Source: JBOZRQ01 sp050789255 (lineage in GTDB: Bacteria > Bacillota > Sulfobacillia > Symbiobacteriales > Symbiobacteriaceae). Taken from it: DNA of 62,192 nt. Of the stretch, positions 14,656 through 23,606 are shown in pieces (within the stretch, counting starts at the first letter, position 1; the number at the start of each line of letters is the position of its first letter). Where the stretch lies: the NCBI GenBank assembly GCA_050789255.1, contig JBOZRQ010000002.1, positions 1 to 62,192 of the forward strand. The letters run 5' to 3'. The notes below the pieces were generated by a model. It saw only the letters and a program-made list of their open reading frames with translations, did not search any database and had not been told where the DNA came from. The translations under genes and the position numbers were made by a program.

Positions 14656-17600
14656 ATGCGAAATCGTTTGATTGCAACTGCCGTAGTGCTTGGGCTGCTG
14701 TTGGGCGCCCTGTTGCCGTCGGTGGGTGCTGCTGCCAGTGGAACGCCCTTTTCAGATGTTCCGGTCGACCATCCTGACCGGGCCTCGATTCTCTATCTGG
14801 TCGACCGGAAGCTGATCCAGGGCTACCCGGATGGCCGGTTTGGCCCCGCGGACCCCCTCAACCGCGACGCGGCGGTAAAGATCGCCACCCAGGTCGCAGG
14901 CCTGGCCCCCCGCACATCGGGCCAAGGGCTCGGCTTCTCGGACCTGCCGGAGAGCCACTGGAGCGCTCCCTTTGTGCGGGCGGCGGTGGCGGGCGGCCTG
15001 GTCAAGGGCTTCGACGACGGCACGTTCAGGCCCGGTCAGCGGCTCACGCGAGCAGAGCTGGCCGTGCTGGCCCTGAGGGCGGCCCGGCAGCCAATGGATC
15101 GGGCGCCGGCCCTAAGCTTTGCGGATGTGAAACCGGGCGACTGGTTCTACACCGCCGCCGCCCTCGCTGTCGTCTCGGGGATGATGGAGGCGACAGGCGG
15201 CCACTTCCGTCCTAGCGATACGGCTACCAGGGCCGAGGCGGCCCGTGCCTTCGCCCAGTCGCTGGCCTACACGCCCCGCGCCTTTGATCAGCCCCTGCCG
15301 GTGCAGGTAAACCCTGAGCGCGGGATTGTGGAGGTGGCCCAGCTCGGGTCGGAGAGCTTCGCTCCCATCACCGGGGCCACGCCGCTTCCGGTGGGCGCCC
15401 GGGTGCGCACCGGCGCCGCTTCCGCTGCCACGATGGCCTTCCCTGACGGCTCATCGCTCTACCTGGACTCGCTCTCTGAGCTGGTACTTCTGCGGAGCCG
15501 TGGTACCGACCTGGTGACCGGCATGGCCGTGGAGGACCTGGAGGTGGAACTGGTCCGGGGGCATCTCTTCGGGGCGCTGGTGCCCAGGCTGTCGCCCGAG
15601 GAGCTGACCGCCTTTGGCTCCTACCTGACGGCATACAACGGTGGCGTCGAGGCCGACGGGCGCGCAGCGGCTGCGATGGCGCCCCGGGTGCGGGCTGCGG
15701 CCGACGGCTCGGGCCAGAATCTCCCGGCCGAGGCCACGCGCCTGCTCCTCTTCGCCAACCCTGGCTCCATGGAGCCAGGTGACGAGGAGGGCGTCGAGCT
15801 AACCATCGTCATGGCCGACGAGGCGGGTGAGCCCATCACGGCTACCAGCGGGCCCGTATCCCTGCAACTGCTGACCGATGTGGGGAGGCTGTCCGACAGC
15901 GCTCCTGTGATTCCGGAGGGGTTCCAGGGCGTCAGCGTCACGCTGTACCCGCCGGAGGAGGAGCCCGAGGACGCCAAGACCCGGGTCACCGCCGTGGCGG
16001 GCGAAGTCACGTCGGCCCTGACTGTGCCCACGGCCGAGGTCAACTGGTGGCAGGGCCTCTTCACCAAGAAGACCCGGGCCAAGGTGCGCATGCCCTACTC
16101 CGTCGCGTCGATCCGGGGAAGCTTCATCTCCGCCAGCGCCTCCGCTGAGGGCGACCGGGTCTCGGTGCTCGGCGGCGAGGCGACCATGCGCTCTGCCACC
16201 GGCGACGTGGAGGAGCTGCGGGAGAATCAGTGGTCCAAGGTGGCGGGGCCCGACCGGCCGCCCATGACCCCGGAGCCGATGTCCGTGGCCGAGCAGCGGC
16301 AGTGGGCGGGCGCCCGGTCCTGGGTCGAGCGCCAGTCTGAACAGATCAAGCGGGCGGCGCCGGCAGTGGTGGAGAAGGCGGTCGCCAAGGAGCAGGAACA
16401 CATCCGGCACCTGGTGACCATGCTGCCGGAGGATAAAGTGTCGCCATCCGTCTCCCTGACGGCGCCGGAGAAGAGCGGCGACCGCCGGATTACCGTGCGT
16501 GGTTCGGCATCCGATGATGTCAAGCTGGCGAGCGTCACCGTGGCCGGGCGGCACGCCCGGGTGGACGCATCCGGCGCCTTTGAAGCCGAGGTAGACCTGG
16601 AGCCGGGCGCCAACACCCTCACGGCGGTGGCTGTCGACAGCAGCGGTAACGCTTCGAACGCCCAGGTGACGGTGATGTTCGACGGGACGCTCCCATCGGT
16701 ATCGCTTTCGGCACCCAGGGCTGCCAAGGGGCGCCAGGGACAGATCGGCGGCAGGGTCTCCGCTCCGGCGGGGCTCCGGTCGTTGACGGTCAATGGGGTC
16801 CCCGTCACCCCGGACGCTGCAGGGCGCTTTGAACTGGTCGCCGACCTTAGGGAAGGCAGCAATCTGATCGTTGCCGAGGTGACCGACACCAAGGGGCAGA
16901 GCGCCTCAGACCAGATCGAGGTGCTGGGCGCCGCCCTCCCGCCCACGATCTCCCTGGACGGCGGCGACGAGGAGGTCGCCCTGGAGCAGTACGTGGTGAC
17001 TGGCTCCGTAGCCGCCGGCGCCGCAGGGTTGAAGCAGCTGCGCGTCAACGGCAAGCATGCGCTGGCCGGCGCCGATGGCGCCTTCGCGGCGGTGGTGAAG
17101 CTGAAGCCGGGGCCGAACCTGATCACGGTGGAGGCGGAGGATGGGGCGGGCAACGTGGCCTCCGCCAGCAAGACGGTGACCCTGAACGCCGGCGCCCCGT
17201 CTGTCCGCATCACCCGGCCGAAGGAGGGCCACCTGACCCGCGACGGCAAGGTGTCGGTGCAGGGCGTGGTTCGCGCTGCGGCGGGCATCCGCTCCGTATC
17301 GGTCAACGGGAGCCCGGTGGCCGTCGACAGCGACGGCTCCTTCTCGGCCGACATCACGCTGGCTGCAAGTCAGAACTCCATCACGGTAGAAGTGGTCGAC
17401 CGGGCCGGGCGCATGGCCTCGGACAGCCGCACGGTGCTGAGGGCGGGCGCCCCGCCCAAGCTTACGGTCAACCAGCCCGCCGAGGGCCAGCGGGTCGCCA
17501 GCCCGGAGGTGACCGTATCGGGCTCGGCGGCAGCCAGCGTTGGGCCCCTGCGCAGCGTCACAGTCAACGGCAGGCCGGTCATCCTCGGCGCCGGCGGCAG

Positions 17601-18453
17601 CTTCACGGCCACCGTGCGCCTGCAGAACGGCAAGAACCAGGTTGTCGTTGAAGCGACCGACATGGCTGGGGGCAGCGCGTCGTCAACGCTGAACCTGACC
17701 TTCGCCGGAGGGGCATCTCTGCGGCTCTCATCGCCCGCCGACGGCACGGTGACCAACAAATCCGTCCTTACCGTGACCGGATCGGTCGAGAACGGAGAGG
17801 GCGTGAGGGAGGTGCTGGTGAACGGCACGCCCGTGCCGGTGGGCGCCCGCGGCGACTTCTCGGCGAGCGTCGAGCTCAAGCCAGGCGAGAACGCTGTCAC
17901 GGTCGCCCTGCCTGACTCCGCTGGGGGCGGCTCGGTGGTCCGGCGGGTGATTGTCGCCAGCAAGCCGCCTACCCTGAGCATCAGCTCCCCGGCAGACGGC
18001 AGCACCAGCACAGTCTCAGAGGTGACGGTCAGCGGGTCAGCCCTGACCAGCCTCGGGAAGCCGGCCAGGGTCCGGGTAGATGGCAAGGTAGCTGCAGCCG
18101 ACGGGAACGGCGGGTACTCGTACACGGTGCGGCTCAAGTCCGGCACCAACACGATCACAGTCTCCGCTGAAGATGAGGCGGGGAACGAGGTGTCCGCCAG
18201 CGTGAGCGTCATCTATCAGCCGGCGACGCCGGGCAAGGACGCCGACACCAAGATCAAGCCAGGTAAGGCGGAAAGCCCATCCGATAACAGCTCTGGGAAG
18301 AAGGACGACACGGGCAAGGGCAACGGCAACGGTAGCAGCAACGACACCGGTAAGGAGAACGGTAAGGAGAACGGTAAGGACGACGGCAAGGAGAACGGCA
18401 AGGAGAACGGCAAGGAGAACGGCAAGGACAACGGCAAGGACAACAAGAAGTGA
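14656..18453 (+). CDS. S-layer-anchored FecR/Ig-repeat surface protein
   Basis: 1265 residues, secreted. Signal peptide residues 1-27 (AVVLGLLLGALLPSVGAAASG). Three SLH domains at about 30-205 (FSDVPVDHP...GYPDGRFGP; FSDLPESHW...GFDDGTFRP; FADVKPGDW...GHFRPSDTATRAEA) bind pyruvylated wall polymer. A FecR-like region (220-300, VGARVRTGAASAATMAF) resumes about 480-535. From 600 to 1195 follow about eight Ig-like modules of the kind VTVxGxxxxVxxxGxFxxxVxLxxGxNxIxVxAxDxAGN. The end is a 70-residue hydrophilic tail of GKEN/GKDN tetrapeptides. GGAGGTG stands five bases before ATG 14656. It probably forms part of the S-layer or cell envelope as an elongated stalk. Confidence 0.88.
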   Translation: MRNRLIATAVVLGLLLGALLPSVGAAASGTPFSDVPVDHPDRASILYLVDRKLIQGYPDGRFGPADPLNRDAAVKIATQVAGLAPRTSGQGLGFSDLPESHWSAPFVRAAVAGGLVKGFDDGTFRPGQRLTRAELAVLALRAARQPMDRAPALSFADVKPGDWFYTAAALAVVSGMMEATGGHFRPSDTATRAEAARAFAQSLAYTPRAFDQPLPVQVNPERGIVEVAQLGSESFAPITGATPLPVGARVRTGAASAATMAFPDGSSLYLDSLSELVLLRSRGTDLVTGMAVEDLEVELVRGHLFGALVPRLSPEELTAFGSYLTAYNGGVEADGRAAAAMAPRVRAAADGSGQNLPAEATRLLLFANPGSMEPGDEEGVELTIVMADEAGEPITATSGPVSLQLLTDVGRLSDSAPVIPEGFQGVSVTLYPPEEEPEDAKTRVTAVAGEVTSALTVPTAEVNWWQGLFTKKTRAKVRMPYSVASIRGSFISASASAEGDRVSVLGGEATMRSATGDVEELRENQWSKVAGPDRPPMTPEPMSVAEQRQWAGARSWVERQSEQIKRAAPAVVEKAVAKEQEHIRHLVTMLPEDKVSPSVSLTAPEKSGDRRITVRGSASDDVKLASVTVAGRHARVDASGAFEAEVDLEPGANTLTAVAVDSSGNASNAQVTVMFDGTLPSVSLSAPRAAKGRQGQIGGRVSAPAGLRSLTVNGVPVTPDAAGRFELVADLREGSNLIVAEVTDTKGQSASDQIEVLGAALPPTISLDGGDEEVALEQYVVTGSVAAGAAGLKQLRVNGKHALAGADGAFAAVVKLKPGPNLITVEAEDGAGNVASASKTVTLNAGAPSVRITRPKEGHLTRDGKVSVQGVVRAAAGIRSVSVNGSPVAVDSDGSFSADITLAASQNSITVEVVDRAGRMASDSRTVLRAGAPPKLTVNQPAEGQRVASPEVTVSGSAAASVGPLRSVTVNGRPVILGAGGSFTATVRLQNGKNQVVVEATDMAGGSASSTLNLTFAGGASLRLSSPADGTVTNKSVLTVTGSVENGEGVREVLVNGTPVPVGARGDFSASVELKPGENAVTVALPDSAGGGSVVRRVIVASKPPTLSISSPADGSTSTVSEVTVSGSALTSLGKPARVRVDGKVAAADGNGGYSYTVRLKSGTNTITVSAEDEAGNEVSASVSVIYQPATPGKDADTKIKPGKAESPSDNSSGKKDDTGKGNGNGSSNDTGKENGKENGKDDGKENGKENGKENGKDNGKDNKK
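18349..18444 (+). repeat. Eight tandem 12-bp repeats encoding GKEN/GKDN
   Basis: Eight units of GGNAAGGANRAC encode GKEN, GKEN, GKDD, GKEN, GKEN, GKEN, GKDN, GKDN at the C-terminus of the SLH protein. The near-identical units make the number likely to vary between strains by slippage. Confidence 0.85.
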
Positions 18454-18460
18454 ATGACAA

Positions 18461-18490
18461 CAGCCCGGGCTGGAAGGACAGCCCGGGCTG
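18461..18490 (+). terminator. Terminator-like double palindrome after SLH gene
   Basis: CAGCCCGGGCTG occurs twice (18461-18472 and 18479-18490) around GAAGGA, giving an 11- to 12-bp hairpin. It is followed by CTCGCTTAATTCTT. It lies between the SLH gene and the ribosome site of gene 18522. Confidence 0.55.
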
Positions 18491-18521
18491 CTCGCTTAAT
18501 TCTTGGGCAGGAGGGATCGCC

Positions 18522-19052
18522 TTGGAACCTGACGTTTCAGTCCTGCTCCCCCTGGTTGAAAGGCTGACCAGTGCGGGCATTGAGGTAGCCCTGGGCGGCA
18601 GTGGCCTGCTCTACAGCCTTGGCCTGGGAGAGCAGGTGCGAGACTGGGACCTGAACACCGATGCGCCCCTCGACCGGGTAGAGGCGGCGCTGGGCGCCCT
18701 GCCCCGCCGCATGGCGACCGTCGGCGATGGGGCTTATGCCAGCGCCTACCGGCTGTCGCTGATTGCCGGCGGTCGGGAGGTCGACCTCATGGGCCGATTC
18801 GCGATTCGAACGGAGTCCGGCATCTGCCATATGCCCACCGTGATATGTGCCACATGGCAAGGGGTCCCCGCAGGGAGCCCGGAGGTCTGGGCGGTGGCTT
18901 ACCGGCTGATCGGGCGCAACGAAAAGGCCGACAGGCTCTTCGCACACGTCGCACACCACGGCGCCCGCCCAGGTGTAGTCGCAACCCTGCTGGACCAGCC
19001 GCTCCCGCCCGGGGTCCGATCCGAGGTAGAAGCCTGGTCGCTCAGGGCCTAG
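18522..19052 (+). CDS. Nucleotidyltransferase-fold hypothetical protein
   Basis: 176 residues. The N-terminal half has VALGGSGLLYSLGLG then VRDWDLNTDAP. This is a GG-S...DxD arrangement like that of AbiEii/MNT-type nucleotidyltransferases, with a later GGREVDLMGRF supplying a third acidic residue. It could transfer a nucleotide to a small molecule or protein, but no antitoxin partner lies beside it. TTG at 18522 has GGAGGG six bases upstream and lies after the hairpin; an ATG at 18450 overlaps the SLH stop and is less likely. The 3' end overlaps the convergent gene 19049-19519 by four bases. Confidence 0.5.
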   Translation: MEPDVSVLLPLVERLTSAGIEVALGGSGLLYSLGLGEQVRDWDLNTDAPLDRVEAALGALPRRMATVGDGAYASAYRLSLIAGGREVDLMGRFAIRTESGICHMPTVICATWQGVPAGSPEVWAVAYRLIGRNEKADRLFAHVAHHGARPGVVATLLDQPLPPGVRSEVEAWSLRA

Positions 19053-19519
19053 GAGGCCACCTTGCCGAAGTACCGCTTGAAGAGCCAGAACAGCAGGTAC
19101 TCCATCGACTCGCCAAGCGTGCGCTCCAGCGACTGGGCCTCCGTGGGCCCCACCTGCAGGAAAACCTGCTCGGCGTGAAGTCGCCAGTAAGTAAGGGTGG
19201 CATCCAGGTCGCACGAGCCGTCCACAAAGGTGATCCCGCCCTGGGTGACGGTAGCGCGCTCCGGCGTAATGGCCAGCACGCAGTTGCGCCAGCTGCGGTC
19301 GCTCACCAGCCGCACTTTGGCCATGAGCTGGTCGTCATCCAGCAACCGGTCGATCACCTCGCGCACCTCGGGCGCCGGCCGTTCCTGCGCCACGAAATCG
19401 AGGAGATCAGCCCTCACCTTGGCCGGCTCTGCAGCAATCAGCGTCTCATCGATAAAGTCAGCGAGGCGCATATCCTTTACGGCGGCCTCGAACAGCGCCT
19501 CGTCGTAAGCTCGGATCAC
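19049..19519 (-). CDS. Hypothetical protein
   Basis: 156 residues, acidic, not recognised. It is helix-rich: ALFEAAVKDMRLADFIDETLI, then EVREVIDRLLDDDQLMAKVR, a strand-rich middle part with AITPERATVTQGGITFVDG, and an amphipathic C-terminus ESMEYLLFWLFKRYFG. No membrane segment or catalytic motif is evident. The GTG start has AGGAGGTG eight bases before it, an excellent ribosome site. It precedes, on the same strand, nothing but the convergent nucleotidyltransferase-like gene. Confidence 0.6.
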   Translation of the reverse strand: MIRAYDEALFEAAVKDMRLADFIDETLIAAEPAKVRADLLDFVAQERPAPEVREVIDRLLDDDQLMAKVRLVSDRSWRNCVLAITPERATVTQGGITFVDGSCDLDATLTYWRLHAEQVFLQVGPTEAQSLERTLGESMEYLLFWLFKRYFGKVAS

Positions 19520-19606
19520 ACCAGAACACCTCCTGGTCTCTACTGTCTGTTATCGAAAGAGCCACGGAATGTGTTAAGGACTAAAAATTGGGTTTCCTGT
19601 GCATGG

Positions 19607-20257
19607 TTATCTGATCAGGTACTCAACGAGCACCCTGTGAACCACCGGCAGTGTCCCGGGCAAGACCGGGATCGCCTCGGCAACGACGGCCCGCGCTCCA
19701 AGGGGGATGGGCCCGCCGGCGGTCTCTTCCTCGGCTCGGTAGACTGGGCCCAGCTGAACCCCCAGGGAATTGGCCAGGGTGGTCGCCTTGCGCTGGGCAT
19801 CTTGCACAGCCAGTGTCAGCGCCCGCGAAGCGTAGGCGGCTGGGTCTGCGAGCTCGAACTGCACCCCCTGGATGTTGTTCGCCCCAGCGGCGACGGCCCG
19901 GTCAACGACGGCGCCCGCCTGGGAGACGTCCCGCACGGTGACCTTGATCGTAGCCGAAGCCTCGTACCCCACGAGGCGGTTCTGCTCGTAGATCGGCTGC
20001 AGCGAGATCTGGCCCGTCTGCAGCTGCTCCCGGGGAATCCCCAGGTTCAGCATCGCCTGTACGATCTGCCCTATGGCGGTCGCAGCCTGCTGGTAGGCCG
20101 CGGTCGCCTGGCTGGCCCGCGCAGACACCCCGACCCAGACCGAGACGCTGTCGGGCGGCGCATCGAGGCGTCCTTCTCCTACCACCCGCAGCAGCCGGGG
20201 GTCCTCCGCTCCCGCCGGAGCTGGAAAACCGGTCGGATATCCGCCGTATAGATGCAT
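19607..20257 (-). CDS. SIMPL-domain (DUF541) protein
   Basis: 216 residues of the SIMPL/YggE family: RVVGEGRLDAPPDSVSVWVGV at the start, then KVTVRDVSQAGAVVDRAVAAGANNIQGVQFEL and ALTLAVQDAQRKATTLANSLG. Family members form ring-like assemblies and are often linked to oxidative or envelope stress; the biochemical role is not settled. There is no signal peptide, unlike E. coli YggE, so it probably stays in the cytoplasm. It is divergent from hflKC. Confidence 0.85.
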   Translation of the reverse strand: MHLYGGYPTGFPAPAGAEDPRLLRVVGEGRLDAPPDSVSVWVGVSARASQATAAYQQAATAIGQIVQAMLNLGIPREQLQTGQISLQPIYEQNRLVGYEASATIKVTVRDVSQAGAVVDRAVAAGANNIQGVQFELADPAAYASRALTLAVQDAQRKATTLANSLGVQLGPVYRAEEETAGGPIPLGARAVVAEAIPVLPGTLPVVHRVLVEYLIR

Positions 20258-20393
20258 GGACAGCCCTTCCTTCCGTGAACGTTTCGATCTACCAGCCTAT
20301 GACGACGGCCCCGCTGCGGTCAGGCCGCTTTCAATCGAACCATTTCTAGGTACGAAGTATTCATATGTATAGTGGATGCTGAGGAGGGGTCAC

Positions 20394-21311
20394 ATGGTCT
20401 CGACGCGATCCGTGTTGGTCGGTGTGGTGATGGTAGGCGCAGCTGCATGGCTGGGTACGACCAGCTGGTTCCGGGTGGCCGAGCACGAGGAGGCCCTGGT
20501 GCTCACCATGGGCCGGGCGAACCGCCAGGTGCAGGCCGGGGTCCACGGCAAGCTCCCCTGGCCCTTGGAGACGGCTGTGATCCTGCCGATCCGCCTGACC
20601 CAGCAGATGACCTTTGGGTACCGGGAGAAGGACGGCAAGGTCTCCCTGGTCTCCGACGAGGCGCTGATGATTACCGGCGACGAGAACCTGGTGTGGGCGG
20701 ATCTGCTGGTTGAATGGAAGATCACCGACATCAAGAAGTACCGCTTCAACGCCGACTCCCCGGAGCAGCTCCTGCGCAACGCCACCTCGGCGGCGCTGCG
20801 GTCGGTCATCGGCACCACCACCCTCGATTCGGCCATCACCACGGGCAAGTTCGAGGTGCAGAGCTCGGTCGAAAAGCAGCTCACCGACCTGATGGACGGC
20901 TACGACGTGGGGATCACCGTCACGTCCGTCAAGCTGCAGGATGTGGAGCCGCCCGACAACGTCAAGAACGAGTTCAAGGCGGTCACCGATGCCCGTGAGA
21001 GCCGGGCCACCAAGATCAACGAGGCGGAGAAGTACCGCAACGACCGGATGCCCAAGGCCCGCGGCGAGGCCCAGCAGCTGCTGGAGGAGGCCCAGGCCCG
21101 CAAGACGGTCCGGGTTAACCAGGCCCTGGGCGATGTGGCCCGGTTCAAGGCGATTTACGAGGCCTACCGCGCCAACCCGGAGATCACCGAGAAGCGGTTG
21201 GTGATCGAAGCGCTGGAGGCGGTCCTCCCTGGGGCGGAGATCACCATCATGGACACCAATGGGGAAACTGTAAAGTATCTGCCGGTCAGCCCGAGGAGGG
21301 AGACGCCGTGA
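20394..21311 (+). CDS. hflK: HflK, SPFH-domain regulator of FtsH
   Basis: 305 residues. One N-terminal membrane anchor (VLVGVVMVGAAAWLGTTSWF), the band-7/SPFH domain (VAEHEEALVLTMGRANRQVQAGVHGKLPWP, residues 28-190) and a coiled coil rich in Glu/Lys/Arg (KINEAEKYRNDRMPKARGEA). With HflC it builds a membrane cage around the FtsH protease and modulates proteolysis. ATG 20394 follows GAGGAGGGG. The stop overlaps the hflC start by four bases, giving equimolar translation. No ftsH gene is in the window. Confidence 0.9.
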   Translation: MVSTRSVLVGVVMVGAAAWLGTTSWFRVAEHEEALVLTMGRANRQVQAGVHGKLPWPLETAVILPIRLTQQMTFGYREKDGKVSLVSDEALMITGDENLVWADLLVEWKITDIKKYRFNADSPEQLLRNATSAALRSVIGTTTLDSAITTGKFEVQSSVEKQLTDLMDGYDVGITVTSVKLQDVEPPDNVKNEFKAVTDARESRATKINEAEKYRNDRMPKARGEAQQLLEEAQARKTVRVNQALGDVARFKAIYEAYRANPEITEKRLVIEALEAVLPGAEITIMDTNGETVKYLPVSPRRETP

Positions 21312-22225
21312 ACAACATCCGAGAGATTCGGCCCAACATCGCGCTGAGGCCCGGGGACCTAAAGGCGCTGGGACTCGGCGCCCTCCTGGTGCTCCTCGCC
21401 ATCGGGGTCTTCAGCCAAGTTTTGATCGTACGGGAAGATGAGTACCGGGTGATTCGTTCGTGGACCGGGCAGGTCGAGCGCATCCTTTCGGAGGCCGGGC
21501 CGTCGATCAAGATGCCGTTCGTCCAGTCCGACCAGAGCCTGCCGAAGGCCAAGCGCGTCTACGACGGCAAGCCGAACGACATCCTGACCAGCGACCAGAA
21601 GCCGATCATCGTGGACCACTACACGGTCTGGCAGATCACCAACCCGCTTGAGTTCGTGCAGAACACGCAGTCCCTCGCCGGGGCCGAGCAGCGCATCGAC
21701 GCAGCGGTCTACTCCACCGTGCGGGCCTCCCTGGGCCGGCTGCAGTACGGCGAGATCGTCTCCGAGGGCAAAAGCGCCCGCGGCAACCTGACCCAGGAGG
21801 TCACCCGCCTGGTCAACGAGTCGCTCTCCCGTGGCAAGTACGGCATAACCGTGCACGATGTGCGCCTCAAGCGCACCGACCTGCCCGAGCAGAACCTGCA
21901 GGCGGTCTACACCCGCATGAAGTCCGACCGGGCCAAGATCGCCACCGACTACCTCTCCCAGGGCGACGAGCAGGCGATCAAGGTGAAGGCCGAGACGGAC
22001 CGCGAGGCCGCACAGCTGGTCTCGGAGGCCAGCCGCAAGGCCAAGGAGATCGAGGCCCAGGGCGAAGCGGAGGCCGCCAAGATCTACAACGAGGCCTACG
22101 GGGCTGACCCTGACTTTTACAGCCTCTTCCGGACGCTCGAGTCCTACCGGACGACGCTGAAGGGCAAGCCGGCCATTGTGATCCCGATCGATTCCCCCTA
22201 TGCCAGCCTGCTGATGGGCCGCTAG
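21308..22225 (+). CDS. hflC: HflC, SPFH-domain regulator of FtsH
   Basis: 305 residues. Membrane helix at about 20-40 (ALGLGALLVLLAIGVFSQVLIV), SPFH domain (VREDEYRVIRSWTGQVERIL...GPSIKMPFVQS) to about 200. Then a coiled coil (AETDREAAQLVSEASRKAKE) and the HflC C-terminal segment DFYSLFRTLESYRTTLKGKPAIVI. It partners with HflK in the FtsH-binding complex. GTG start overlapping the hflK stop. A conserved hairpin leader of the next gene begins nine bases after the stop. Confidence 0.92.
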   Translation: MNNIREIRPNIALRPGDLKALGLGALLVLLAIGVFSQVLIVREDEYRVIRSWTGQVERILSEAGPSIKMPFVQSDQSLPKAKRVYDGKPNDILTSDQKPIIVDHYTVWQITNPLEFVQNTQSLAGAEQRIDAAVYSTVRASLGRLQYGEIVSEGKSARGNLTQEVTRLVNESLSRGKYGITVHDVRLKRTDLPEQNLQAVYTRMKSDRAKIATDYLSQGDEQAIKVKAETDREAAQLVSEASRKAKEIEAQGEAEAAKIYNEAYGADPDFYSLFRTLESYRTTLKGKPAIVIPIDSPYASLLMGR

Positions 22226-22233
22226 TAATACGG

Positions 22234-22280
22234 GAACCCCCACTCCGAAAAGTGCGTCAACACTTTTTGGAGGGGGGTTC
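22234..22280 (+). promoter_or_regulatory. Conserved SD-sequestering hairpin leader (copy A)
   Basis: GAACCCCC (22234-22241), a bulged A, then CTCCGAAAAGTG pairs with CACTTTTTGGAG and GGGGGTTC (22261-22280) around the loop CGTCAA. The Shine-Dalgarno GGAGGGGGG is entirely in the 3' arm, seven bases before the ATG zone. The same structure with compensatory changes precedes the paralogous gene at 25032. It may also act as a terminator for hflC. Confidence 0.75.
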
Positions 22281-22287
22281 TTGCTTA

Positions 22288-23544
22288 ATGAAGCGCATCC
22301 TTGGTGTGTTATTGGTGCTAATGATGGTGACCGCGTCGGTGGCACGTGCGCTTGGCGCCGAACTGCCGCCACCCACGCCGGCGGTACAAGTCTCGTCCGA
22401 GCTCTACCGGGTCGAGGGCGGCGTGAATATCGTCCTGTCCATATCCAACGTGGGAAAGGTCCCTGTGTCGGTCGTCGGCGCCACGCCCTGCGACCCGGGC
22501 ATCCGCGCTGTGGTTACGGCTCCCGACGGCAAAAGCGTGACGCTCGACGGGCAGCCGGACAAGCCACTCGGCAACTGTGCCCTGACGGTTCTAGAAGAGC
22601 ATCTCATCGGCCCCTCCAAGTACTTCAGGGTCCGCTATAGCTACCGCTACCAGGGAGCACCTGCCGTCGGGAGTTACCGGCTCGCCTTTGAGGTGCCCCT
22701 CGCCAAGTACGCACAACACCCGGTGCCCGCCCTGGATAGCTCGGCCCGGTCGTTCTTGCCCTTCCCGGATCTGGCCGACCACTGGCTTGGACGGGACATT
22801 GACACTCCGGTCAGTCAAGGGTGGGTGCAAGGTTACCCCGACGGTTCCTTCCGGCCCAACCAGGATGTGACCGTGGCCGAGTTGCTGGCAATGCTGGCCA
22901 AGGCGCGGGGGCTGGAGCCCGTACCGGTGGCCGGCGGTGCCGACTGGGCGGCGCCCTGGCTCGCTGCGGCTAGGCGGGCAGGGTGGTGGGATGGGGGCGG
23001 ACACGTTCCCATCTTGCGGGCTGATGCTCAACTGTTGCTTGCCCGGTCCTGGGCCATGGATGCGAAACCACCCGTGGGCCTCCAGGAAGAGGTTGACCTC
23101 CAGTGGGCAATCGGGGTGTCCCGGCTGATTTTCTACCAGGGCGTGCTCAAGCCGTCGCCCGGCAACCTGACCCGAGCAGAAGCGGTCAGTTGGATATCAC
23201 ACTCGGTAAAGGTCCACACGCCTGTGTGGGAACCTCAGGCGATCGTAACCCTGTTCGACTCTTTGATCCCAGCCAAGGTAATGGCAGCATCGCCGCCCCT
23301 CCCGGAGCTGGTGGAGTTGGCCCCTGTTGCCGACATGGCGGATATCACCGTCACAGACGGGGGTGACGGGACTTATCAGCTCACCCGGCGTGGCCTCACC
23401 CTCCAGGTGATCCCCGACGCCGCGATCACCAGCGCCCCCGAGGTCAAGCTGGGGCGCCCCGTGGAGAGGGTGGAGGGAAACCTCTACGTGCCATTGTCCG
23501 TCCTTGAGTACTTTGGTCTCATGGTTCGAGTCTCGCATCCTTGA
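22288..23544 (+). CDS. SLH-domain secreted protein with copper-amine-oxidase-N-like end (paralogue A)
   Basis: 418 residues. Signal peptide 1-25 (LGVLLVLMMVTASVARALG). Residues 30-145 form a beta-sandwich reminiscent of intracellular-proteinase-inhibitor/Ig-like folds (NIVLSISNVGKVPVSVVGATPCDPGI, GNCALTVLEEH). One SLH domain follows (FPDLADHWLGRDI...GWVQGYPDGSFRPNQDVTVAEL) and two weaker SLH-like units. The C-terminal 60 residues match the copper amine oxidase N-like fold (LGRPVERVEGNLYVPLSVLEYFG). It is probably attached to the cell wall. It is paralogous to the 308-residue protein at 25032, which lacks the C-terminal domain. Expression is probably governed by the leader hairpin. Confidence 0.78.
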   Translation: MKRILGVLLVLMMVTASVARALGAELPPPTPAVQVSSELYRVEGGVNIVLSISNVGKVPVSVVGATPCDPGIRAVVTAPDGKSVTLDGQPDKPLGNCALTVLEEHLIGPSKYFRVRYSYRYQGAPAVGSYRLAFEVPLAKYAQHPVPALDSSARSFLPFPDLADHWLGRDIDTPVSQGWVQGYPDGSFRPNQDVTVAELLAMLAKARGLEPVPVAGGADWAAPWLAAARRAGWWDGGGHVPILRADAQLLLARSWAMDAKPPVGLQEEVDLQWAIGVSRLIFYQGVLKPSPGNLTRAEAVSWISHSVKVHTPVWEPQAIVTLFDSLIPAKVMAASPPLPELVELAPVADMADITVTDGGDGTYQLTRRGLTLQVIPDAAITSAPEVKLGRPVERVEGNLYVPLSVLEYFGLMVRVSHP

Positions 23545-23569
23545 CAACCGATCCGAACATGTGTACGAT
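23541..23569 (+). promoter_or_regulatory. Candidate promoter of DinB-YjbR genes
   Basis: TTGACA (23541-23546), 17 bases, TACGAT (23564-23569). The -35 overlaps the stop codon region of the SLH gene. This gives the DinB-like gene its own start of transcription. Confidence 0.6.
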
Positions 23570-23606
23570 TTTAATGGATGTCGAGATGACCAGGGAGGTA
23601 CATATC

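Noticed and set aside
18450..18521. Start of the nucleotidyltransferase-like gene at the ATG overlapping the SLH stop
   Set aside because: The extra 24 residues would be encoded by the double palindrome, and TTG 18522 has a proper ribosome site.
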